From N074bin45 sp039587475 (GTDB taxonomy: Bacteria; Gemmatimonadota; Gemmatimonadetes; Gemmatimonadales; GWC2-71-9): a stretch of DNA of 22,393 nucleotides. This document shows positions 16,797 to 22,393 of the stretch, piece after piece. The stretch lies in assembly GCA_039587475.1 (NCBI GenBank), contig JBDHIK010000039.1, forward strand, positions 1-22,393, read 5' to 3'. The translations under genes were made by a program, and so were the position numbers. Each line of letters begins with the position of its first letter. The first letter of the stretch is position 1. Under the pieces are notes generated by a model. That model was not told the DNA's origin, ran no database searches, and saw only the letters and a program-made list of their open reading frames with translations.

Positions 16797-18011
16797 CTAC
16801 CTCGCCGGCGTGTTGAACTTGTAGTTCACCGCTACCATGAAGAGCTGCTGCTCTGGCACCAGGATGTTGTTGGGCCCTTTGAAGAACCCCCCGTCGGGCC
16901 CGGTCGAACGATCGAACCGGTACTCCGCGCGGAGCTGAAGCAGGTGGTGCTGCGAGGCAAGTTGGTACCGCACCGCCGCGGTCACAGCGGTCATGGACTG
17001 CCGTGACGACGTGAGGAGCCCGTCCTCGTCCCGGAAGACCTCGGGCCGGAGTCCCACCGACCAGGGACTGTCCTCCGGGCTCCAGTTGAGCCACAGCGCC
17101 CCCCACGACCACTGGTAGTCGGGATTGCCCATCACCGTTGCTTGCTTCTCGCGGCCCCACCCCGCATTGCCCACCAGCGTGAAGTCGCCGAGTTGGAACT
17201 CCCCCATGCCCTCCACCGCCAGGCGCCAGAAGTCGAGCGACGTCTGCTCCTGTTCCGGTCCGTAGAACACGTTACCCCGAAGCCAGGCCCTATCCGACAC
17301 GTCCCAGTGAACCCGCGCGCCGTAGCTCGGTACGCTGTTGGGAGTCGTCAGGTAATCCCAGCCGGTCACGACCATCAGACCCGCCGTCACCGCACCCCCG
17401 GTGGGATACAAGGCCGCCAGTCCCCACTGGAAGTAGGGGACGTTGTCGACGCCGTAGATCCGGGTGTACGTCGGGTTGTCGACGGCGTGGAAGCTCTCGT
17501 AGCCGAGGTGCCCCGGGAGGAGTCCGCCGGCGAGGACCAACTCCTGTCCGCCGACCGGCGTCCGGTACGTCGCGTAGGAGTAGTACAGGTGTTTGAGAAC
17601 GTCGGCCAGCTCGCTGTTGGTGGTGGCCAGGTTGTCGACGTCCTGGCCAAACTGGACGCCGGCGGTGAATCCCCAGCGCGACCCCGGGCTCCGGCGCTTC
17701 TTGATGGCCACACCCGCGTTGTTCAGCGCCAGGCGATCGAGGAGCGGCGTGGTCGCCTTGCTGCGCCAAGCGTGGTTGCCCGGCTCGTTGTCGCTCACGG
17801 CATAGGCGACATCGAGGTAGGCGCCGCCCCCAAACCTGCGCAGGGTATCACCAGCCTCGGCGGCGGTCGTTGCCGGTCGCTCGAGGCCCTCTTCCTGTGC
17901 CGCCAGGCTCATGGGACCAAGCGCGAGTGCGAGGACAAGGGTGGGAACCTGCCGAAGGTCCAGGGCCGAGCGCCATCGTGCACCGCCGAAGGACGGGGAG
18001 CTGAAGTCCAT
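16797..18011 (-). CDS. Outer-membrane beta-barrel protein (OmpL/Bbp2-like porin family)
   Basis: This 404-residue protein carries a signal peptide ending in LGPMSLAAQ (cleavage near residue 37-38). Alternating hydrophobic strands then run through the sequence: GGGAYLDVAYAVSDNEPGNH, LALNNAGVAIKKRRSPGSRW, GFTAGVQFGQDVDNLATTNS, PYFQWGLAALYPTGGAVTAG, FTLVGNAGWGREKQATVMGN. It ends with a typical strand MVAVNYKFNTPAR. The Y-x-D-V-A-Y-x-x-x-x-N-x-P-x-N-x-x-x-R opening and the loop on a face near the membrane fit the putative beta-barrel porin-2 family. Substrate is unknown. The frame is open upstream, but ATG 18011 begins the signal peptide and lies 11 bases after the stop of the propeller lipoprotein, so the two are likely co-transcribed. 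Confidence 0.85.
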   Translation of the reverse strand: MDFSSPSFGGARWRSALDLRQVPTLVLALALGPMSLAAQEEGLERPATTAAEAGDTLRRFGGGAYLDVAYAVSDNEPGNHAWRSKATTPLLDRLALNNAGVAIKKRRSPGSRWGFTAGVQFGQDVDNLATTNSELADVLKHLYYSYATYRTPVGGQELVLAGGLLPGHLGYESFHAVDNPTYTRIYGVDNVPYFQWGLAALYPTGGAVTAGLMVVTGWDYLTTPNSVPSYGARVHWDVSDRAWLRGNVFYGPEQEQTSLDFWRLAVEGMGEFQLGDFTLVGNAGWGREKQATVMGNPDYQWSWGALWLNWSPEDSPWSVGLRPEVFRDEDGLLTSSRQSMTAVTAAVRYQLASQHHLLQLRAEYRFDRSTGPDGGFFKGPNNILVPEQQLFMVAVNYKFNTPAR

Positions 18012-18022
18012 GTGGCGCGTTT

Positions 18023-19288
18023 CTAGGGGAGCACATCGAACTCGAGGATCGCCGCACCCCACCCAGGCGTGAAGTACGCCAACCCCCGTGGGTCGGCCGA
18101 GACGACTCCGCCCCAACAGGGCTGGCCGCTGCAGAGTGAGGCGTCTACCGGCACCGGGAGGTCACCAAGCAACGCCAAGGTCGAGCGGTCGAAGATCCGC
18201 AGGTGGATCACCCCACTCCCGCCCTGTGTGACGAGGAGCAGGCGGGATGTCGTTGGATCGGCTTGGATGGCCAGTGCGCGGTCGGAAAGCGGGAGAATGG
18301 TATCGACCACTGTCGTGGCCACATCCGCCACGACCAAAGCGCTCGAGAGCGTCGCGGTGGCGCCGGCGGCAAAGACGTGCATCCCATCGGGCGAGAAGTC
18401 GACCGCCTGTGGCCTGGTTGCCTCGGCGATATACCGGAGCTGCCCGGTTGGCGTCTCTACGATCGGCAACCCGGGCGCGTTGGTCACGTACGACCACGTC
18501 AGCCACTTACCATCAGCAGACACCACCGGGTACGTCGGCTCTTCCCACCACAACGTGGTGTCGGACCACGTCGCACCACCGTCTGAGCTCGACACCAGTT
18601 GCGAGAAGTGTTTACCACCGACGAAGAACCGATCGTCGCCAAGGTCGAGTACGTATCGAGGCAGTGTCATGAACACGGACGGTCTCGCCATACGATAGAT
18701 CGCGACAAGCTGGTTGCCGAGTTGCCAGCCAATCAGGCTGTCTGTGCGAAGATCGAGAACGACGAATGGGTCAACGCTGGTATTGGGGGCGTAGAGGTTC
18801 CCGGCCTGATAGACGCTGTCGGGATACGTCGTGACCGCACCGCTCGCCAAGTCGAGCGTCCCCAGTTGGGTGCCGACGTGCCCCAGGACGAGGAAGGGCC
18901 TCGCTTGACGCCACGCACGCCGGTCACCCCCAACCACCGGTTGATGCGTTCGGGTACCACGGAACCCGACCAACTCAACGGAACCGACATCGACGGACTC
19001 ACCGCGGTCGTCGACCGCGATCCGGATCGAGTCACCACTGAATCCCAGTGGCAGCCGAACCTCGATCGACGTATCGGTCAGCCGGGCGGCGATCAGCGTA
19101 TCAGCGCCTGCCATCACGGTGGGAACCGCGGGGGCCGACCACACCAGCCACGGAGCGGTTACGGTCACCAGGCCACCGCTGTACTGCCTCAAGGGCGCAA
19201 TCGCCGCCGGCTGCCGAACGGCGGTCGGCTCGTTGGCACACCCCAGGACCAGGACCACACCTGCCAGAAGGACACGATTCAATGGCAT
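18023..19288 (-). CDS. Beta-propeller lipoprotein with one Asp-box motif
   Basis: This 421-residue protein has a lipoprotein signal, MPLNRVLLAGVVLVLGC, with the lipidated Cys at 17. The rest is beta-rich with repeats of propeller type. These include LGTLDLASGAVTTYPDSVYQ, DPFVVLDLRTDSLIGWQLGN, LPIVETPTGQLRYIAEATRP, AVDFSPDGMHVFAAGATATL, and SALVVADVATTVVDTILPLS. Residues 234-241 (SSDGGATW) match the Asp-box S-x-D-x-G-x-T-W of BNR/sialidase propellers. No catalytic sialidase residues are evident, so a binding or scaffold role is as likely as an enzyme. The open frame extends 52 codons upstream into the recombinase gene, but the ATG at 19288 precedes the signal. Its GC content appears somewhat lower than its neighbours. 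It lies between xer and the barrel gene, and the pair may form a surface complex. Confidence 0.78.
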   Translation of the reverse strand: MPLNRVLLAGVVLVLGCANEPTAVRQPAAIAPLRQYSGGLVTVTAPWLVWSAPAVPTVMAGADTLIAARLTDTSIEVRLPLGFSGDSIRIAVDDRGESVDVGSVELVGFRGTRTHQPVVGGDRRAWRQARPFLVLGHVGTQLGTLDLASGAVTTYPDSVYQAGNLYAPNTSVDPFVVLDLRTDSLIGWQLGNQLVAIYRMARPSVFMTLPRYVLDLGDDRFFVGGKHFSQLVSSSDGGATWSDTTLWWEEPTYPVVSADGKWLTWSYVTNAPGLPIVETPTGQLRYIAEATRPQAVDFSPDGMHVFAAGATATLSSALVVADVATTVVDTILPLSDRALAIQADPTTSRLLLVTQGGSGVIHLRIFDRSTLALLGDLPVPVDASLCSGQPCWGGVVSADPRGLAYFTPGWGAAILEFDVLP

Positions 19289-19300
19289 GCCGAAATCTAG

Positions 19301-19313
19301 TCCGTGCCACGGA
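19301..19313 (-). repeat. 13-bp perfect dyad in the gap between the recombinase and lipoprotein genes
   Basis: TCCGTG, one base, CACGGA reads the same on both strands around a central base. It sits in the 43-base gap before the lipoprotein ATG, followed on the minus strand by CTAGATTTC. It could be an operator half-site pair overlapping a weak TAGATT -10-like box, or a short hairpin. It lacks a T-run, so a terminator is unlikely. Confidence 0.35.
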
Positions 19314-19331
19314 TCACGCGACAGACAGACA

Positions 19332-20273
19332 TCAACCCCTCGGATGAAACCGCCGGTGGACGTCTCGCAGGTACTCCCGATCCACGTGGGTATAGATCTG
19401 CGTCGTGGCCAGGTCGGCGTGCCCCAGCATCTCCTGGACGGCACGAAGATCGGCGCCCCCTTCGAGGAGGTGGGTCGCGAACGAGTGCCGGAGCGTATGG
19501 GGTGTCACCCGCTTGGTGATGTTGGCCCGGCGTGCGGCCTTCTTCACGATGCCCCAGGCGCCCACCCGAGAGAGCGGCTGCCCTCGCACGTTCAGCAGCA
19601 CCCGGTTCTGGGCCTTCCCCTTGTCCAGTTCAGGTCGGAGCGTGTGAAGGTAGACCGACACCGCGCCCACGACGTTGCGCCCGATCGGCACCAGGCGTTC
19701 CTTGCTTCCCTTGCCGAACGCGCGCACGAGCCCCTCGGTCAAGACCAGGTCGTTGAGCGTGAGGCCGCACAGCTCGGACACGCGCAGCCCGGCGCCATAG
19801 GCCATCTCGAGGAGCGCCTTGTCACGCCACCCCAGACGGTCGTCGATCGAGGGCGCGGCCAGCAACGCATCCACTTCCTTGACCGAGAGCGTGTCCGGGA
19901 GCGACCGTCCCGGCCTGGGCGGCTGCAGGCGCTCGGTGGGGTCCCGGACCGCCTTCCCTTCTCCAATCAGGAAGGCGTAGTAGGTCCGCAGCGCCGAGAT
20001 CTGCCGGCGGATACTGGCGGGGCTGAGCCCCATGTCTTTCAGGGCGAAGACCAGATCGCGCAGGTGGTCTCGTGTGACCTCCGCCGGATCCCCGACCCCG
20101 ACATCATGGACGAACCTGGCAGCGCGCCGCACGTCTCGGGTGTAGGCGGCCAGGGTATTCTGGCTGTGGCCGGCTTCGAGGGTCAGGAAGTCCTGAAACG
20201 GTTCGATCCAGAAGTCACGGTCGAGAGCGGCCTGAGCCGGGGGCTGGGACGACGTGGCCGGCCGGGTTGTCAT
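19332..20273 (-). CDS. Tyrosine recombinase, XerC/XerD type
   Basis: This 313-residue site-specific recombinase has an N-terminal SAM-like DNA-binding domain (WIEPFQDFLTLEAGHSQNTL) and a catalytic domain. The full set of active residues is present: Arg 164 (GLRVSEL), Lys 188 (GKGSKERLVP), His 259 and Arg 262 (HTLRHSFATHLLEGG), His 285 and Tyr 294 (LGHADLATTQIYTHV). Length and motifs match chromosomal Xer proteins that resolve chromosome dimers at dif, rather than phage integrases. It cannot be assigned to XerC or XerD with confidence from sequence alone. The longer open frame is not used: ATG 20273 gives an ATGA overlap with the DedA-TerB stop. No attachment site or cargo is visible nearby. 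Confidence 0.95.
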   Translation of the reverse strand: MTTRPATSSQPPAQAALDRDFWIEPFQDFLTLEAGHSQNTLAAYTRDVRRAARFVHDVGVGDPAEVTRDHLRDLVFALKDMGLSPASIRRQISALRTYYAFLIGEGKAVRDPTERLQPPRPGRSLPDTLSVKEVDALLAAPSIDDRLGWRDKALLEMAYGAGLRVSELCGLTLNDLVLTEGLVRAFGKGSKERLVPIGRNVVGAVSVYLHTLRPELDKGKAQNRVLLNVRGQPLSRVGAWGIVKKAARRANITKRVTPHTLRHSFATHLLEGGADLRAVQEMLGHADLATTQIYTHVDREYLRDVHRRFHPRG

Positions 20274-21307
20274 TCCCGAGCGCCTCCGGGTGGCCAGGAT
20301 TCGCGCGCCGCCCGCGAGGCCTCCTCGGGGGAGATGCCCAGGAGCGCCGCCGCCCTCCCCAGCAGTACTTCCTCGTGGGCCCCGGGGGCGCCCTCCTGCA
20401 TGGTCGAGTGCCACATGCGATGGAGCAGGTCCAGACGATCCTGGTGGCTGTAGTTGGCCATCAGGCGACCGGATTGCGCTCGGAGATCGGCGGGCCCGAC
20501 CGGGCCACGCCGATCCAGGTCCCAGCGGTCGATCAGATGCGCCTCCACCAGGTGCCGGTCTTCCTCGGTCAGGTCCTGATCGGCGTACGCCAGTTCCATC
20601 ACCAACGCCGCCGCGGCCCGAAGCGGCACGTCCCGTTGCTCATGGGGGGCCGATGCTTCGCGTTCCAGGGCCACCTTCAGCTTCCGCCACAGGAGCCCTC
20701 GCCGCATACGGCGGCGCCGCACCAGGAGAACACCAACGATCACGAGCGCCATGAGCGCCGCGACGCCGAGGCCACGGTTGACGCCCGCCAGCCAGCTGGA
20801 AATGGTCGCCCACTCGTCCCCGACCTTGGCCGCCAGGAGGATAATGGCGCCGTACCAGAGCGCGGAGGCCACGCAGATCGGTACCAGGGCCTTGGCGGGG
20901 TGAAGCCGGACCAGGCCAGCGAACGCGGGCACGACAGCCCGTACTCCCGGCAGGAAGCGTGTCACGAAGATGCCGGCGATACCGAACCTGGCGTACTCGC
21001 GTTCGATGGCCACGACGGCTCCAGGAGTGATCAGACGCCGGCCCAGCCGACCCTCGGTGAATGCCGGGCCATACCGATAACTCACGAGGTAGACCGCCAT
21101 GGCCCCGAGGCAGTTGGCGACCCACGTCAGGAGAAACACGGTCCCCGGCGTCGTCACGCCGCGGTGGGCCAGGAACGCGCCCAGGGCCACGGCCGTGTCG
21201 GCCGGAATGACCGGGACGACGTTTTCCAGACCGGCCAGAAAGGTGATGACGAGATAGACGGCTCCCGACGGGAGCGCGGCGAGCCAGTCGACGAACCCTT
21301 CGATCAG
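20270..21307 (-). CDS. DedA-family membrane protein fused to a TerB-like domain
   Basis: This 345-residue protein starts at CTG 21307, since no ATG, GTG or TTG lies between the ispF stop and the first membrane segment. The DedA domain covers residues 1-200. It has LAGLENVVPVIPADTAVALG (24-43) and the family motif RFLPGVRAVVPAFAG (117-131), then later helices. These are marks of the DedA/SNARE-associated family, linked to undecaprenyl phosphate and lipid flipping. After a basic stretch (197-208), a helical TerB-like domain occupies about 229-336 with YADQDLTEEDRHLVEAHL and HEEVLLGRAAALLGIS, the acidic sites of the TerB fold. The CTG overlaps the ispF stop as CTGA and has GGAG five bases upstream. 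The stop overlaps the recombinase ATG. Confidence 0.85.
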   Translation of the reverse strand: MIEGFVDWLAALPSGAVYLVITFLAGLENVVPVIPADTAVALGAFLAHRGVTTPGTVFLLTWVANCLGAMAVYLVSYRYGPAFTEGRLGRRLITPGAVVAIEREYARFGIAGIFVTRFLPGVRAVVPAFAGLVRLHPAKALVPICVASALWYGAIILLAAKVGDEWATISSWLAGVNRGLGVAALMALVIVGVLLVRRRRMRRGLLWRKLKVALEREASAPHEQRDVPLRAAAALVMELAYADQDLTEEDRHLVEAHLIDRWDLDRRGPVGPADLRAQSGRLMANYSHQDRLDLLHRMWHSTMQEGAPGAHEEVLLGRAAALLGISPEEASRAARESWPPGGARE

Positions 21308-21777
21308 CGTGTCTCCAGCGTCGCGACGGCGATGACGGCCACGCCCTCCCCCCGGCCAATGAAGCCCATCCCTTCGTTGGTCTTCCCCTTGAGAGAGATC
21401 GCCGTCGGATCGCACTCGAGTGCCGCGGCGAGTGTAGCGCTCATGGCGTCGATGTGGGGGGCCAGCTTGGGACGCTCGAGGATGATCGTGATGTCCGCCT
21501 GGTGAAACGCCAGGCCCCGGTCGGTGACGACACCATAGGCCGCCCGCAGCAGCGCGATGGAATCCGCGTCCTGCCACTGGGCATCGTCGTCCGGAAAGTG
21601 GGACCCGATGTTGCCGGCCCCGGCAGCCCCCAGGATGGCGTCCGTCAAGGCGTGCGCCACGGCGTCGGCATCGGAATGGCCTGCCAGCCCGCGATCGGAC
21701 GGGATGGTCTGACCACCGAGGATCAGGGGGCGTCCGGTGACGAACGCGTGGGAGTCATAGCCGATGCCTACGCGCAT
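21304..21777 (-). CDS. ispF: 2-C-methyl-D-erythritol 2,4-cyclodiphosphate synthase
   Basis: This 157-residue enzyme of the MEP isoprenoid pathway closes the cyclodiphosphate ring. The metal ligands Asp 8 and His 10 (GIGYDSHAF) and His 42 (HALTDAIL) are at the same positions as in the E. coli protein. The HSDAD loop (34-38), HFPDDD and TNEGMGFIGRGEGVAV are conserved. Length is normal. The ATG at 21777 follows the mqnC stop by 21 bases. The product feeds undecaprenyl phosphate and menaquinone, the latter made via mqnC next door. No ispD fusion is present. Confidence 0.97.
   Translation of the reverse strand: MRVGIGYDSHAFVTGRPLILGGQTIPSDRGLAGHSDADAVAHALTDAILGAAGAGNIGSHFPDDDAQWQDADSIALLRAAYGVVTDRGLAFHQADITIILERPKLAPHIDAMSATLAAALECDPTAISLKGKTNEGMGFIGRGEGVAVIAVATLETR
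21313..21316 (-). promoter_or_regulatory. Shine-Dalgarno sequence inside ispF for the DedA-TerB CTG start
   Basis: GGAG on the minus strand lies five bases before CTG 21307 and eight before the following ATC. It is the only purine site next to the point where DedA proteins normally begin. It supports translation starting at the CTG that overlaps the ispF stop. Confidence 0.5.
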
Positions 21778-21798
21778 GTCATGCCCGGGCGCCCGGGT

Positions 21799-22393
21799 TC
21801 ATACCAGCGCGCCTTCGGCCTCGATGAGGGAGTAGTCCTGGCGCCGCCGCTTGGGTTCATATCCGGCATCGCGAATCACCCGCTCCATTTCCCCCAGGGT
21901 GACGTCGTACGTCGTCCCTGCGGCCGACACGACGTTCTCCTCCATCATCAAGGAGCCGTAGTCGTTGGCCCCGAAGCGCAGGGCCACCTGCCCCACCTTG
22001 TGGCCCATCGTCACCCACGAGGACTGGATGTTGGGGATGTTGTCGCAGATGATCCTCCCCATGGCATTGGTCCGGAGGTAGGCCACCGCATCGGTCTTGG
22101 GCACGTGGCTGAGGTCCGTGCCATCGGGTTGCAGCGGCCAGCAGATGAACGCGGTGAAGCCGCCGGTCTCGCGTTGCAGATTGCGGATCTTGAGAAGGTG
22201 CTCGATACGATCCTCGTCGGATTCCACCATGCCATACATCATGGTCACGGACGTCTTCATGCCCTGGCGGTGCGCCTCGGCCTGAACGTCGAGCCATTCC
22301 CCGGTCATGGCCTTCTTGCCCGCCACCTCCCGGCGGACCTGATCCACCAGGATCTCCCCGCCCCCGCCCGGGATGGAATCGAGGCCGGCCTCC
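21799..22393 (-). CDS. mqnC: Cyclic dehypoxanthinyl futalosine synthase MqnC, partial (5' end off the window)
   Basis: The visible 197 residues are the C-terminal half of a radical SAM enzyme of the futalosine menaquinone pathway. The run begins E-A-G-L-D-S-I-P-G-G-G-G-E-I-L-V-D and contains SVTMMYGMVESDEDRIEHLL, GGFTAFICWPLQPDGTDLSH, QSSWVTMGHKVGQVALRFGA, and GANDYGSLMMEENVVSAAG. These match MqnC better than MqnE, which shares the fold. The Cys cluster lies beyond the right edge. The gene appears to lead the mqnC-ispF-DedA-TerB-xer string. Its presence implies menaquinone made by the alternative route. Confidence 0.92.
   Translation of the reverse strand, partial: EAGLDSIPGGGGEILVDQVRREVAGKKAMTGEWLDVQAEAHRQGMKTSVTMMYGMVESDEDRIEHLLKIRNLQRETGGFTAFICWPLQPDGTDLSHVPKTDAVAYLRTNAMGRIICDNIPNIQSSWVTMGHKVGQVALRFGANDYGSLMMEENVVSAAGTTYDVTLGEMERVIRDAGYEPKRRRQDYSLIEAEGALV

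Noticed and set aside
19332..20273. Recombinase as the integrase of a mobile element
   Set aside because: It looks like chromosomal Xer, overlaps a DedA gene, and has no attachment repeats, tRNA or cargo nearby.
19119..20453. 444-codon plus-strand frame opposite the recombinase
   Set aside because: Shadow of xer, whose catalytic residues are all present.

Overview
The window is GC-rich bacterial chromosome, densely packed with genes, from a Gram-negative lineage. It carries KDO and LPS-transport genes, an outer-membrane barrel protein, sigma-54, and the futalosine-route menaquinone gene mqnC. The order kdsB-pyrG-kdsC-lptC-lptA-lptB-rpoN, the very high GC content and the protein flavour best fit Gemmatimonadota or a close relative. 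That placement is inference; no rRNA or other taxonomic marker is present. No tRNA, rRNA, CRISPR array, insertion sequence or prophage was seen.

Left part (1-12312, all minus strand, read right to left). A single long transcription unit starts at kdsB and continues through pyrG, kdsC, lptC, a long lptA-like gene, lptB with an unusual N-terminal domain, and rpoN. It ends with four glycan or envelope genes: a GT2 polyprenyl-phosphate sugar transferase, a GT4 glycosyltransferase, a YbhN-type flippase-like membrane protein, and a YfhO-like multi-pass protein cut by the left edge. Five successive gene borders from kdsC to the GT2 gene are exact 4-base start/stop overlaps (ATGA or GTGA), so translation is probably coupled. 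A TTGACA-containing promoter sits so close to the kdsB ATG that the message would be almost leaderless. The unit couples CMP-KDO supply, lipid A/LPS export and surface sugar transfer to CTP synthesis and sigma-54.

Middle part (12313-16796). A membrane-anchored protein of unknown function lies on the minus strand. A 547-base gene-free stretch separates it from a plus-strand pair: a large HupE/UreJ-like membrane protein with degenerate metal motifs and extra extracytoplasmic domains, and a translationally coupled membrane-anchored parvulin-like protein.

Right part (16797-22393, minus strand). Reading order is mqnC (partial), ispF, a DedA-TerB fusion that seems to start at CTG, a Xer-type tyrosine recombinase, a beta-propeller lipoprotein and a beta-barrel outer-membrane protein.

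Most of the window is recognisable housekeeping and envelope biology. The least explained parts are the HupE-like/parvulin pair and its upstream noncoding region, the LptB N-terminal domain, the DedA-TerB fusion and the propeller-lipoprotein/barrel pair. I do not see proof of a wholly new system; the HupE-like/parvulin pair is the best candidate.
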